DNA of 64,000 nt from Kitasatospora sp. A2-31 (GCF_022288725.1 NZ_JAKNTA010000004.1:336615-400614), one strand, 5' to 3'; counted from the stretch's first letter, positions 42,403-51,679 are shown. Numbers and translations are program-made. The notes: a model not told the origin generated them from the sequence alone.

Positions 42403-43425
42403 TCAGGCCGAGGCCTTGCGCCGGGCCGATCCGGTGAGCGTGCCCTTGGCGATGTGGGAGAGCTTGGCCACCTCGAACGCCGGGTAGGCGCCGCCGGCCA
42501 GCAGCGAGAACTTCACGCCCTCGCGTCCCCCCGGCCGCCGGTGCCCGGCCGGCAGGAACCGGCGGTGGTGCTCGGCGGCGCGGTGGAAGAACTGCGGGCG
42601 CTCGGCCCGCGCCACGCACCCGGCGAGGTCGAAGACGAAGAGGTAGTGCCGGATCATCCGGGTGAACAGCGCGTCCCGGACGGCGTCCGCGTCGGGGAGC
42701 TCCTCCAGCAGTGCGAAGCTCCGCTCGTACTGGTCGAAGATGTCGAACACGCCGCTGCCGGGCGAGCCGGTGGGGTGGACGGTCTCCCGGCGGCGCAGCT
42801 GGACGCAGGCGCGCGGCAGCACGGCGATCCGGCGGGCCGCCAGCATCGCCGCGTGGACCACCGGGACCTCCTCGTACCGGCCGTCGGGGAACGCCAGGCC
42901 CTGGGCGTGCCAGTGCTCGCGGCGCACCAGCCGGTCCCAGATCAGCGGGGGCGCGCCGAACACCTCCGGCCGCTCCAGCGGCCCGAACGGCTCCGGCCCG
43001 GCCTCGGCGAGCAGCGCCTCGGCGCCGCCCGGCCAGTCCCGCCCGCCGTGCCGCCGGGTGTGCCCGAACAGCAGCACGTCCACCGGCCCGGTCTGTCCGA
43101 GCCGGTCGGCGAGCGTCTGCAGGGCGTCCCGGGCGAGCAGGTGGTCGGCGTCCAGGAACAGCAGGTACTCGCCCGCCGCCCGGGCCGCGGCCGCGTTGCG
43201 GGCGACCCCGACCCCGACCGCCGCGTCCAGGTGGAGCGCCGAGACCTGGGGGTACCGGGCCGCGTAGGAATCCACGATCCCGGCGGGGGTGTCGGCCGAG
43301 CGGTCCGCGACGACGATCACCTCGAAGTCGCGGAAGGACTGGGCGAGCAGCGAGTCCAGGCACTCCGAGAGCTGTTTCTGCTGGTCGTAGGCGGGGACCA
43401 GGACGCTGAGCAGGGGTGAGGGCAT
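42403..43425 (-). CDS. Glycosyltransferase family 2 protein
   Basis: 340 residues. The GT-A fold starts SPLLSVLVPAYDQQKQLSEC and the DxD-type metal motif is FLDADHLLARDAL, with AVGVGVARNAAAARA before it. The C-terminal ~100 residues (FTRMIRHYLFVFDL, FHRAAEHHRRFLP, LTGSARRK) match teichoic-acid or capsule GT2 enzymes of actinobacteria. ATG at 43425 was preferred over the longer frame from 43500. It may act on a wall glycopolymer; no further polymer genes are adjacent. Confidence 0.92.
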   Translation of the reverse strand: MPSPLLSVLVPAYDQQKQLSECLDSLLAQSFRDFEVIVVADRSADTPAGIVDSYAARYPQVSALHLDAAVGVGVARNAAAARAAGEYLLFLDADHLLARDALQTLADRLGQTGPVDVLLFGHTRRHGGRDWPGGAEALLAEAGPEPFGPLERPEVFGAPPLIWDRLVRREHWHAQGLAFPDGRYEEVPVVHAAMLAARRIAVLPRACVQLRRRETVHPTGSPGSGVFDIFDQYERSFALLEELPDADAVRDALFTRMIRHYLFVFDLAGCVARAERPQFFHRAAEHHRRFLPAGHRRPGGREGVKFSLLAGGAYPAFEVAKLSHIAKGTLTGSARRKASA

Positions 43426-43661
43426 GAGGCCGGAGCGTAGGAGCGCTCGCCCGAGGTGGCAAAGCCCTGACAGCCCGTAATTCTGAGCAATACCCGTCAA
43501 ATCGTACGGGCGTGCGCCATATCTTCACGCGTCGTTCCGGACGCGTCCACGTCAGCCCAGGTGTACGCACGGCCCCCACGGCGCCCCGCCGCCGTCGCCC
43601 GGCGCGGTGGCCGGGCGACGGCGGCGGAGGTCCGAGGAGGGGCGCTCCCGGCGCGGCCGGC

Positions 43662-45359
43662 TCAGCGGTCGCCGGTCGAGGGCTGCGGCAGCCCGGCCAC
43701 CACCCGCGGGTCGGCCGCCGGCTCGGCCGGCCCTCCCGACCGCCGCCGCAGCAGGGCCGCCACGGCGACGGCCGCCAGCAGTGCGGCGCCCGCGCCGCCG
43801 AGCAGCGTGACGTGCATGCCGGCCACGAACGCCGCGCGGGCGTGCTCGGCCACCGGCCCGCCGAAGTGCGAGGCCGCGGCCAGCGAGGAGCGCGCCGCGT
43901 CGGCCACCTGCGGCGGCAGCCCGGTGACGTCGAGTCCGGCGCGGTAGCCGGCGCCGAGGACGCTGCCCAGGACGGCGATGCCGAGGGCGCCGCCGAGTTC
44001 GCGGGAGAGGTCGTTCACCGCCGAGCCGACGTTCTGCAGGGACTGCGGCAGCGCGTCCGTGATCGCGGTGGTCGCGGGCGTCATCGCCAGCCCGGCCCCG
44101 GCGCCGAGCAGCAGCAGCCCGCCGGCGAACAGCGCGTACGGGCTGTCCTCGTCGAGCCCGCCGAACGCGGCCATCGCGGCGGCGATCAGCACCAGGCCGG
44201 TCACCCAGGGGCCGCGGGCGCCGAACCGGTCGGTCAGCCGGGGGCTGAGGCGGGACATCGGCACCATCGCCAGGGCCATCGGCAGCACGCTCACGGCCGC
44301 CACCAGGGCGGTGTCCCCGCGGACCAGCTGCAGGTACTGCATGATCACGAAGATGTAGCCGAAGAAGGCGAAGAACTGGCAGGTGATCGAGAGCGAGCCG
44401 GCGGCGAACCGGCGGTTGCGGAACAGCCGCGGATCGAGCAGCGGGTGACGCCGCCGCAGCTCCCAGCCGACGAAGCCGCCCAGCACGGCGAGCCCGACCG
44501 CGATCCCGCCGAGGGTGAGCGGATGCCCCCATCCGCGGGTCGGGGCCTCGATCACCGCGTACACCAGCACGCCCAGGCCCGTCGCGGCCAGCACCGCCCC
44601 GCCGAGGTCCAACCGCGGCGCGTCCGGATCGGCGGACTCGGGCACCACGAGGAGGGTCCCGACCAGCGCGACCACCGCGAGCAGCACGTTCAGCAGGAAC
44701 ACCGAGCGCCAGGACCACAGCTCCAGCAGCGTCCCCGAGGCCAGCAGCCCGACCACCGCACTGGCCCCCGCCACGGCCGCCCAGACGCTGACCGCCCTGG
44801 TGCGCTGCTCCCGCGGGAAGGTGCCGGTGATCGTCGACAGGGTGGCCGGCATGACCAGCGCCGCCCCCACGCCCAGCACGCCCCGCAGCGCGATCAGTGC
44901 CGTGGCGTCGGTGGTGAGCGCGGCCAGCCCCGACCCGCCGCCGAACAGGGCCAGACCGACGAGCAGGGCCCGGCGCCGGCCGAACCGGTCGCCGAGCGCC
45001 CCCGCGGGCAGCAGCAGGGCGGCGAACACCAGGCTGTAGGCGTCGATGATCCAGGAGAGCTCGGTCTGGCTGCCGTGGGTCGCCCGGGCGATCTCCGGCA
45101 GGGCCACGTTCAGCGAGGCCATCGCGGCGACCACGGTGGCCAGCGCGAGGCAGGTCACCAGGAGGACCAGGCCGTGGCGGACGGCCGGCCCGCCCGGCAT
45201 CGCGGATCCGGCGGGACGGCCGGCGCCCGCGGACGCGGCGGCGGCTCCCGGTGCGGTGGCTGCCGGTGCGGTGGCTGTCGGTGCGGTGGCTCTGGGCCCG
45301 GCGGCGGCTCCCGGAGCGGTGGCTCCCGGCCCGGTGGCTCTGGGCTCGGCGGCGGTCAT
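43662..45359 (-). CDS. MFS drug transporter, DHA2 (14-helix) type
   Basis: 565 residues with about 14 membrane helices. The motif A equivalent is GALGDRFGRRRALLVGL, motif C-like GRVLGVGAALVMPATLS is present as LRGVLGVGAALVMPATLS, and the last helix precedes LLRRRSGGPA. The first ~50 residues are a low-complexity ATAPGA repeat that is probably non-structured. The divergent TetR gene starts 107 bases away, the classic arrangement of a repressor-controlled efflux pump; an inverted repeat (CCACCCCCG ... CGGGGGTGG, 45386-45421) lies between them. Confidence 0.95.
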   Translation of the reverse strand: MTAAEPRATGPGATAPGAAAGPRATAPTATAPAATAPGAAAASAGAGRPAGSAMPGGPAVRHGLVLLVTCLALATVVAAMASLNVALPEIARATHGSQTELSWIIDAYSLVFAALLLPAGALGDRFGRRRALLVGLALFGGGSGLAALTTDATALIALRGVLGVGAALVMPATLSTITGTFPREQRTRAVSVWAAVAGASAVVGLLASGTLLELWSWRSVFLLNVLLAVVALVGTLLVVPESADPDAPRLDLGGAVLAATGLGVLVYAVIEAPTRGWGHPLTLGGIAVGLAVLGGFVGWELRRRHPLLDPRLFRNRRFAAGSLSITCQFFAFFGYIFVIMQYLQLVRGDTALVAAVSVLPMALAMVPMSRLSPRLTDRFGARGPWVTGLVLIAAAMAAFGGLDEDSPYALFAGGLLLLGAGAGLAMTPATTAITDALPQSLQNVGSAVNDLSRELGGALGIAVLGSVLGAGYRAGLDVTGLPPQVADAARSSLAAASHFGGPVAEHARAAFVAGMHVTLLGGAGAALLAAVAVAALLRRRSGGPAEPAADPRVVAGLPQPSTGDR

Positions 45360-45385
45360 GGCAGGCCTTCTCTCCCTCGCGTCCT

Positions 45386-45421
45386 CCACCCCCGCGGGTC
45401 CGGTCCGGCCGTCGGGGGTGG
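45386..45421. promoter_or_regulatory. Inverted repeat between the MFS and TetR genes
   Basis: Arms CCACCCCCG (45386-45394) and CGGGGGTGG (45413-45421) separated by 18 bases. A candidate operator for the adjacent TetR regulator; the long spacer makes it uncertain. Confidence 0.35.
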
Positions 45422-45452
45422 CTCGATGCCGCCAGACTGGGTGCGCCGCCCC

Positions 45453-45458
45453 TAGGAT
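45453..45458 (+). promoter_or_regulatory. -10 element for a leaderless transcript (TetR gene)
   Basis: TAGGAT ends 7 bases before ATG 45466, with no ribosome site. Confidence 0.55.
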
Positions 45459-45465
45459 TTCAACC

Positions 45466-46083
45466 ATGATGAATAAGCCGCCGCGCCGGGGCCGGCGGGC
45501 CGGCAGCCCGGACACCCGCGCCCAGATCCTCGACGTCGCCCGCCGGCGGTTCCTCGCCGAGGGCTACCAGGCGGTGACGATGCGCTCGATCGCGGCGGAG
45601 GCCAGCGTCGACCTCGCCCTGATCAGCTACTTCTTCGGCTCCAAGAAGGGCCTCTTCGGCGCCGCGCTCGCCCTGGCCACCAACCCCGCCGAACGCCTCG
45701 CCCTCGTCCTGGAAGGCGACGTCGAGACCCTGCCGGACCGCATCCTGACCGAGGTCCTCGACGTCTGGGGGAGCCCGGTGGCCGCCGACCCGCTGCGCGC
45801 CATGCTCGGCAGCGCCGCCCAGGAGCCGGCGGTCGGCACCCTGGTGAGCGAGGTCCTGCAGCGGGAGATGGTCGACCGCATCGCGGCCCGGATCGGCGGT
45901 GCGGACGCCCGGCGCCGCGCCTGCGACCTCGCCGCCCACCTGGCCGGCCTGATCATGGCCCGGTACGTCCTGCGCCTCGAACCGCTCGCCTCGCTGCCGC
46001 CTGATGAAATCGCGCGCACCCACCTCCCCCTCCTCCGCCTCGCCCTCCGCCCGCGCCCCGCCTCCCCCCGCCCGGGGAGGTAG
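45466..46083 (+). CDS. TetR/AcrR family transcriptional regulator
   Basis: 205 residues. The N-terminal HTH reads TRAQILDVARRRFLAEGYQ and SIAAEASVDLALISYFFGSKKG, and the ligand-binding domain contains DRILTEVLDVW and LAAHLAGLIMARYVL. It probably represses the divergent MFS pump. Two in-frame ATG codons (45466, 45469) follow the -10 element. A strong hairpin lies 29 bases after the stop. Confidence 0.95.
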   Translation: MMNKPPRRGRRAGSPDTRAQILDVARRRFLAEGYQAVTMRSIAAEASVDLALISYFFGSKKGLFGAALALATNPAERLALVLEGDVETLPDRILTEVLDVWGSPVAADPLRAMLGSAAQEPAVGTLVSEVLQREMVDRIAARIGGADARRRACDLAAHLAGLIMARYVLRLEPLASLPPDEIARTHLPLLRLALRPRPASPRPGR

Positions 46084-46111
46084 CCGGCCGCGCCCGGCCC
46101 GGGAAAGGCCG

Positions 46112-46143
46112 GAGGCCACCCGCGCGGTTTCGCGGGTGGCCTC
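46112..46143. terminator. Bidirectional terminator between TetR and SLT-domain genes
   Basis: Perfect 13-base arms GAGGCCACCCGCG and CGCGGGTGGCCTC with a CGGTTT loop, between two convergent stops. Confidence 0.9.
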
Positions 46144-46181
46144 GGAGGAGCTGCAGGCTCGGCGGGAGCTGCTGGGTCGGC

Positions 46182-46895
46182 TCAGTACCAGTGGTGCGAC
46201 TGCCAGAAGGACCAGGCGGCGCAGGGGCTGCCGTAGCGGGAGTTCATGTAGTCGAGGCCCCACTTGATCTGGGTGGCCGGGTTGGTGCGCCAGTCGGCGC
46301 CGGCCGAGGCCATCTTGGAGCCCGGGAGGGCCTGGACGAGGCCGTAGGCGCCGGAGGAGGCGTTGACGGCGCGCGGGTTCCAGCTGCTCTCGTGGGAGAC
46401 GATGTTGCTGAAGCACTGCAGCTGGCCGGCGGGGACGATCTGGGCGGCGATCTCCCGCGGGCTGCCCGAGTAGCCGGGCTTGGCGTTGAGAGCGGAGCGC
46501 TGCTGGGAGCGGGAGGCGGCGGCCTGGGCGTCGGCCTTCGCCTTGGCCTCGGCCTGGGCCTTCGCCGCGGCGTCGGCCTGGGCCTGGGCGGCCTGCGCCT
46601 GGGCGGCCGCCGCGGCCTCCGCGTCGGCCTGCGCCTGGGCCTGCGCGGCCTGCGCCGCGGCCTCCGCCTGGGCGGCGGCAGCGGCAGCGGCAGCGTCGGC
46701 CTGGGCCGCCTGGTCGGCGACCGGCTGCCCGTCCACGGAGACGCCGGTGGTGCCGGTGACGCCGGCCGCCGGGGCGGCGGCCTCGGCGACGCCGCCGCCC
46801 TGCGGGATGGCGAGGGCGGCGGTGGCCGCGCTCGCCACCACGAGGGTGGTGATGCCGGTGATCAGGGAGTTGCGGCGGGCATGGCTGAGCTGCAT
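46182..46895 (-). CDS. Secreted SLT-domain (lytic transglycosylase-like) protein
   Basis: 237 residues. A signal peptide (residues 1-30, hydrophobic core ITTLVVASAATAALA) is followed by an Ala/Gln/Asp/Lys-rich coiled-coil-like stretch of ~95 residues and a C-terminal SLT domain: ESSWNPRAVNASSGAYGL with the catalytic Glu, then KWGLDYMNSRYGSPCAAWSF. The final HHWY is typical of this actinobacterial family. It should cleave peptidoglycan outside the membrane. ATG preceded by AAGGATCG. No c-di-AMP (ydaO) riboswitch was recognised upstream. Confidence 0.93.
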   Translation of the reverse strand: MQLSHARRNSLITGITTLVVASAATAALAIPQGGGVAEAAAPAAGVTGTTGVSVDGQPVADQAAQADAAAAAAAAQAEAAAQAAQAQAQADAEAAAAAQAQAAQAQADAAAKAQAEAKAKADAQAAASRSQQRSALNAKPGYSGSPREIAAQIVPAGQLQCFSNIVSHESSWNPRAVNASSGAYGLVQALPGSKMASAGADWRTNPATQIKWGLDYMNSRYGSPCAAWSFWQSHHWY

Positions 46896-47461
46896 GGAGC
46901 GGCGATCCTTTTCCGTCGGGGGCCGTGTCGGGAGCGCGGGGCATCCGGCACGCGGGCTCGGGTGAGCAGGCCCGCAATGCCGTCCGGGACGGCCATGGCA
47001 CCCCGGCGGTGACGACGGGGCGGGCGGGATGCGCGGCGGGGGACAGGTCCGCAGCGCTGCCTGGCGACGGGCCATTCTTGGCAGGGCGCGGCGCGGGCGG
47101 CAAAGCCGCCCGGTACTACGCGGCGTAGTGGGTCAGCGGGCGGAAACGGCGAAGCGCCCGGCCGGAGCCGGGCGCTTAAGTCCGTTTTGTTCCGTTTGCC
47201 CAATCGTCGGCCGGATCGGCCGTTCCGTCGACGAACGATCGGCCGCAACCCGCCGACGGCCTGCGTTCTTCCGGGCCGCCGGGGTCGCGGATGCCTGCCG
47301 CGCCGCGGGCGCGGCCCCCGTCGCGGGCCTCCGCGCGAGGGTGCCCGCGGACTGGCCACTATCGACGGCAGTAGTACGAAAACCCCGTGTGGGCGGCTTC
47401 ACACCCCGGCCGGCGGCCGGTGGACGCAGGGTGAACGGGCGGCTACTCCCGCCGCCCCCGC
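46896..47461. other. 566-bp intergenic region with two hairpins and a palindrome
   Basis: Upstream of the SLT-domain gene and downstream of the EI24 gene (both minus). It holds a hairpin with AAGCGCCCGG and CCGGGCGCTT arms (47152-47177), a smaller hairpin at 47094-47112, and the palindrome at 47115-47129. The first hairpin may terminate the EI24 transcript. No coding sequence is supported. Confidence 0.55.
47115..47129. promoter_or_regulatory. Perfect 15-bp palindrome upstream of the SLT-domain gene
   Basis: ACTACGC, one central G, GCGTAGT. About 220 bases before the SLT-domain start; possibly an operator. Confidence 0.4.
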
Positions 47462-48466
47462 TCAGGTGCGGTAGGGATTGTCCGCGTACGGGTCCGGCGC
47501 GTACGGCCCCTCGGCGAAGCGGCCCCCGGGCCGCCGGCCCTCGGTGGCGTGGCCGCCCGTGGCGTAGGGGTTCTGCGCGTACGGGTTGCCTGGCACCGGC
47601 TTCGGGCCGTCGTACGAGGGGTGACCGGGTGAGGGGTACCCGGGCTGCGCAGGGTGGGAGGGGGCACCCGGTGCGACGGCGGCCGCGTCCGCCGGCTCCG
47701 GAGCGTCGTCCTCCTCGGCCGGCTCCTCCTCGACCGGGACCAGGTCGCGGGCCAGCAGGGTCGCCCCGGCGACCGCGCCGGGCATGGCCAGGACGGTCAC
47801 GAAGGGGATCAGGAAGGCGAGCACCAGCGGCACGCCGAAACCGAGCGTGAGGCCGAGCCGGGCGCGCAGCAGGCGGATCCGCTCGCGCTGCGGGACCTCG
47901 CGCCGCTGCAGCGCGACGGCCGTCAGCTCGACCGCGAGGAAGAAGCCGGACACCACGAACCCGGCCGCCGGCACCAGGGTCTGCCCGATCACCGGGATGA
48001 ACCCGCAGGCGAACAGCAGGATGCCGAAACCGACCACGCGCACCAGCACGAAGAGGCTGTCGCGGGCCGAGACCACCAGCTCCCGCCAGAGCGGGACGTC
48101 CGGCGGGTTGGGTGCGCCGCCCTCGGACTCGTCCACCTTCTCGCAGAGCGACTCGTAGAACGGCTGGCCGACCAGCAGCGTGACCGCGGTGAAGGTGATC
48201 AGCGAGATCAGCAGGCCGCCGCCGAAGGCGATCGCGGCGAGCGCGGTGCGCAGCATGCCCCGCCAGGGCGATCCCCAGTCGTCGGCGAACGGGGTGACCC
48301 AGGCGGCGAGGTCGTCCGACCAGCCGCCGAGGAACGCCAGCGCCACCGCGTATCCGATCAGGGTGATCAGCGCCGGGATCATCCCGAAGGCCCACCAGCG
48401 GCCGTGCCGCGCCACCCACTTCTGGCCCTTGACCAGGTACCCCGTCCCCGCCACAAGATCTCGCAT
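47462..48466 (-). CDS. EI24 domain membrane protein (CysZ-like)
   Basis: 334 residues. Four to five membrane segments lie in residues ~25-250 with the EI24 signatures GMIPALITLIGYAVAL, VGQPFYESLCEKVD and FLIPFVTVLAMPGAVAGATL. The C-terminal ~75 residues are a Pro/Gly/Tyr-rich tail (NPYAQNPYATGG type). CysZ relatives move sulfate, but the actinobacterial group is uncharacterised. ATG at 48466 lies 7 bases after a TACCCT hexamer, so the transcript is probably leaderless. Confidence 0.9.
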   Translation of the reverse strand: MRDLVAGTGYLVKGQKWVARHGRWWAFGMIPALITLIGYAVALAFLGGWSDDLAAWVTPFADDWGSPWRGMLRTALAAIAFGGGLLISLITFTAVTLLVGQPFYESLCEKVDESEGGAPNPPDVPLWRELVVSARDSLFVLVRVVGFGILLFACGFIPVIGQTLVPAAGFVVSGFFLAVELTAVALQRREVPQRERIRLLRARLGLTLGFGVPLVLAFLIPFVTVLAMPGAVAGATLLARDLVPVEEEPAEEDDAPEPADAAAVAPGAPSHPAQPGYPSPGHPSYDGPKPVPGNPYAQNPYATGGHATEGRRPGGRFAEGPYAPDPYADNPYRT

Positions 48467-48473
48467 AGGGGGA

Positions 48474-48479
48474 AGGGTA
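48474..48479 (-). promoter_or_regulatory. -10 element for a leaderless transcript (EI24 gene)
   Basis: TACCCT on the minus strand, ending 7 bases before ATG 48466. Confidence 0.5.
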
Positions 48480-48659
48480 GGGGCTGGCCGTCGGCAGGTC
48501 ATGTCGGCGCCGTCGCAGTCCGGTGACCGGCCGCGCGGCAGCGCGCGCAAGCGCGTGTACCGAGCCGAAACGCCGCACCGGGCCGGGAAACGCCGCACCG
48601 GGCCCGGGAGCCTCCGCAACGGCTCCCGGGCCCGGCGTTCGCGGCCGGTGTGCCCCGGA

Positions 48660-50120
48660 TCAGGCAGCCGGTTCCACCGCCGCGGCCCGCCGCCGCCGGC
48701 CCACCACGGCCGACGCCGCCAGCACGATCGCTGCGGCGACCAGCGACAGGTACATCTGCTTGCGCCCGTCGGCGTCGGTGAACATGTAGGCCACCACGAA
48801 GCCGATCATGCCGATCGCGGTCCAGGTGAGGTAGGGGTACAGCCACATCCGGACGGTCAGCCGCTCCGGCGTCTCACGCTCGATGATCTTGCGCATCCGC
48901 AGCTGGGAGAAGCAGATCACCAGCCAGACGAAGAGCGCGACGGCGCCCGAGGAGTTGAGCAGGAAGGAGAAGACGGTGTCGGGGGAGGTGTAGTTGAAGA
49001 AGACGGCGATGAAGCCGAACACCACCGAGCACAGGATCGCGACCCGCGGCACGCCGCGGTCGGTCACCGAGGCGAAAACCTTGGGGGCGTCGCCGCGCTG
49101 GCCGAGCGAGAAGGCCATCCGGGAGGCGGTGTACATCCCGGAGTTGAGGCAGGAGAGCACGGCGGTCAGGACGATGACGTCCATCACCTGGCCGGCGCCG
49201 GGGATGCCGATGTGCTCCAGCACGGCGACGTACGGGCTGCCCTTGACGGCCTCGGAGTCCCACGGCAGCAGGGTGACCACGAGCAGGATGGAGCCCAGGT
49301 AGAAGACGCCGATGCGCCAGATCACGCTGTTGGTCGCCTTGCTGACCGCCTTCTCCGGGTCCTCCGACTCGCCGGCGGCCAGGGTGACGATCTCACTGCC
49401 CATGAAGGCGAAGACGACCGTGAGCATGCCGGTGAAGACCGCGCCCATGCCGTGCGGGAGGAAGCCGCCGTGGCCGACCAGGTTCTCGGTGCCCACCGCC
49501 TGGGTGTCGGGCAGCAGGCCGAACGCGGCCAGGGTGCCGATCACCAGGAAGGCGGCGATCGCCACCACCTTGATCCCGGCGAACCAGAACTCGAACTCGC
49601 CGTAGGAGGCGACCGAGAACAGGTTGGTCGCGGTGAGCACCGCCATGACGATCAGTGCCCAGCCCCACTGCGGTACGCCGGGCACCCAGTGGTTGAGGAT
49701 CTTCGCGCCGGCGGTGGCCTCGACGGCCAGCACCACGACCCAGAAGAACCAGTACAGCCAGCCGATGGTGAAGCCGGCCCAGCGGCCGAGCGCCCGGTCC
49801 GCGTACGCGGAGAAGGAGCCGCTCTGCGGGTCGGCCGCCGCCATCTCGCCGAGCATCCGCATCACCAGCACGACCAGCACGCCGGCGAGCGTGTAGGAGA
49901 GCAGGATGCCGGGGCCCGTGGAGGCGATGCCGGCACCGGAGCCGACGAACAGGCCGGCGCCGATCACGCCGCCGATCGCGATCATCGACAGGTGGCGGTT
50001 CTTGAGCCCGGCCTTCAGGTGGCCGTCGCCGCCGTGGCCGGGCGCGCCGTGCTGGAGCTGCTGCCTGGTGGCGGCGTTGGCCGGCGAGGAGCCGGCCGAC
50101 GTGGTGGTTTCCGCACTCAT
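48660..50120 (-). CDS. Amino acid permease (APC superfamily, AAT/GabP-like)
   Basis: 486 residues with 12 membrane helices. The N-terminal AAT signature is HLSMIAIGGVIGAGLFVGSG, followed by GPGILLSYTLAG and MRMLGEMAAADP; the CLNSGMYTASRMAFSLGQRGDAP segment is also diagnostic of GabP-like carriers. Proton-coupled uptake of an amino acid such as GABA or an aromatic or basic amino acid is expected. ATG at 50120. Upstream it faces the divergent metallophosphoesterase gene. Confidence 0.95.
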   Translation of the reverse strand: MSAETTTSAGSSPANAATRQQLQHGAPGHGGDGHLKAGLKNRHLSMIAIGGVIGAGLFVGSGAGIASTGPGILLSYTLAGVLVVLVMRMLGEMAAADPQSGSFSAYADRALGRWAGFTIGWLYWFFWVVVLAVEATAGAKILNHWVPGVPQWGWALIVMAVLTATNLFSVASYGEFEFWFAGIKVVAIAAFLVIGTLAAFGLLPDTQAVGTENLVGHGGFLPHGMGAVFTGMLTVVFAFMGSEIVTLAAGESEDPEKAVSKATNSVIWRIGVFYLGSILLVVTLLPWDSEAVKGSPYVAVLEHIGIPGAGQVMDVIVLTAVLSCLNSGMYTASRMAFSLGQRGDAPKVFASVTDRGVPRVAILCSVVFGFIAVFFNYTSPDTVFSFLLNSSGAVALFVWLVICFSQLRMRKIIERETPERLTVRMWLYPYLTWTAIGMIGFVVAYMFTDADGRKQMYLSLVAAAIVLAASAVVGRRRRAAAVEPAA

Positions 50121-50405
50121 GGAGGGTGTCCTGTTGCCTTTCCGGCGCGGCCTGCCCCTCGGCTCGTTCGCCCGAGGGTGGGGGACGGACCCGCGCAATG
50201 CGGTGCAACCTAACTTCTACCTACGAGTATCGGAACAACGTCCCGGAAATCGTTCGCTGAGCGGACACGAAAGCCCAGGTCAGCATGGGTGAAGAGTTGT
50301 CCTGGAAAGCTCAAATCTGACACATCGCCAGGTGTCTCGGAGGCTTTCGGGGCGATCTCGCGGCCGCGCCGGACCCAGCGGCGGGCGGGCAAGGCCGGGC
50401 GGACA

Positions 50406-50411
50406 TACTGT
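50406..50411 (+). promoter_or_regulatory. -10 element for a leaderless transcript (metallophosphoesterase gene)
   Basis: TACTGT ends 7 bases before ATG 50419. Confidence 0.5.
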
Positions 50412-50418
50412 CCGCGTG

Positions 50419-51621
50419 ATGATCGTCCTCGTCCTGCTCGGCCTCCTCGCGGTGCTCGCCGTGCTGGCCCTCGCGCACTGGTACCTCTGGCGGCGCCTGG
50501 TGCGCGACGTGTCCGCGCCCGGCGGGTGGTGGCGCCGGAGCGGCACCGTGCTCGCGGTGGCGCTGCCGCTGCTGTCGCTGGGGGCGCTGCTCGGCGGGCG
50601 GAAGTTCCCGCTCGCCGTCGAGCGCTGGTTCGCCTGGCCCGGCTTCCTCTGGCTCGCGGTGCTGCTCTACCTGCTGCTGGCCCTCGCGGTCGGGGAGGCA
50701 GTCCGTCCCCTGCTGCTGCGGCTGCCGCGCCGGAAGGCGGCGGCTGCGGCGGCCTCCGCCGAGACCCGGGATCAGCCGGTGCCGGCGGTGCCGTCGCCCG
50801 AGCGCCGGCTGTTCGTCGCCCGGACGGTCGCGATCGGCGCCGCGGGCGCGGCGGCGGCCGTGGTCGGCAACGGCGCCTACGGGGTGCTGCGCGGACCGCG
50901 GCTGAAGCAGGTCACCGTGCCGCTGGCCAGGCTGCCCCGGCAGGCGCACGGATACCGGATCGCCGTGGTCAGCGACATCCACCTCGGACCGATCCTCGGC
51001 CGTGCCCACACCCAGCGGATCGTGGACACCATCAACCGCACCCAGCCCGACCTGATCGCGATCGTGGGTGACCTGGTGGACGGGACGGTGCCCGAACTGG
51101 GCTCTGCTGCCGAGCCGTTGGCGCAGCTGCGGGCCCGCGACGGCGCCTTCTTCGTCACCGGCAACCACGAGTACTTCTCCGGCGCGGCTCCCTGGGTGGA
51201 GTTCGTCCGCGAGCTGGGCGTGCACCCGCTGCAGAACGCTCGGGTGGAGCTGTCCGGCTTCGACCTGGCCGGGGTGAACGACCTCGCCGGCGAGGGCGAG
51301 GGCGACGGGCCGGACTTCGCCAAGGCGCTCGGCGACCGCGACCGGGCCCGTACCTCGGTGCTGCTCTCGCACCAGCCGGTCACCGTCCACGACGCCGTCC
51401 GGCACGGCGTCGACCTTCAGCTCTCCGGCCACACCCACGGCGGCCAGCTCTGGCCCGGCAACTACCTCGCCGAGCTGGCCAACCCGACGGTGGCCGGGCT
51501 GGAACGCTACGGCGACACCCAGCTCTACGTGACGCGCGGCGCCGGGGCCTGGGGCCCGCCCGTCCGGGTGGGGGCGCCGTCCGACATCACCGTCGTCACG
51601 CTGGCCTCGCTCCGGGCCTGA
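50419..51621 (+). CDS. Membrane-anchored metallophosphoesterase
   Basis: 400 residues. Three or four N-terminal membrane segments (~1-135) are followed by a calcineurin-like phosphoesterase domain: VVSDIHLGPILGR (DxH), IVGDLVDG (GDxxD), FFVTGNHEYFSG (GNHE), LLSHQPV and LSGHTHGGQLWP (GHTH). All metal ligands are present. YkuE-type proteins of this layout act on lipid or nucleotide phosphates. ATG 50419 was chosen by its distance from the -10 element; GTG 50416 is also in frame. Confidence 0.94.
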   Translation: MIVLVLLGLLAVLAVLALAHWYLWRRLVRDVSAPGGWWRRSGTVLAVALPLLSLGALLGGRKFPLAVERWFAWPGFLWLAVLLYLLLALAVGEAVRPLLLRLPRRKAAAAAASAETRDQPVPAVPSPERRLFVARTVAIGAAGAAAAVVGNGAYGVLRGPRLKQVTVPLARLPRQAHGYRIAVVSDIHLGPILGRAHTQRIVDTINRTQPDLIAIVGDLVDGTVPELGSAAEPLAQLRARDGAFFVTGNHEYFSGAAPWVEFVRELGVHPLQNARVELSGFDLAGVNDLAGEGEGDGPDFAKALGDRDRARTSVLLSHQPVTVHDAVRHGVDLQLSGHTHGGQLWPGNYLAELANPTVAGLERYGDTQLYVTRGAGAWGPPVRVGAPSDITVVTLASLRA

Positions 51622-51679
51622 GGTCGCAGCCGGGCGGGCCGGCGGGCCGCCCCGGGTCGGCCGGGTCGGCCGGGTCGGA

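Noticed and set aside
37908..42437. A 1509-codon plus-strand open frame
   Set aside because: Composition is Arg/Gly/Pro-rich with no domain, and it lies antisense to the STAND partner and the FAD/Fe-S dehydrogenase, which have full motif sets.
46896..47200. c-di-AMP (ydaO) riboswitch upstream of the SLT-domain gene
   Set aside because: I looked for the conserved ydaO core on the minus strand and found only simple hairpins.
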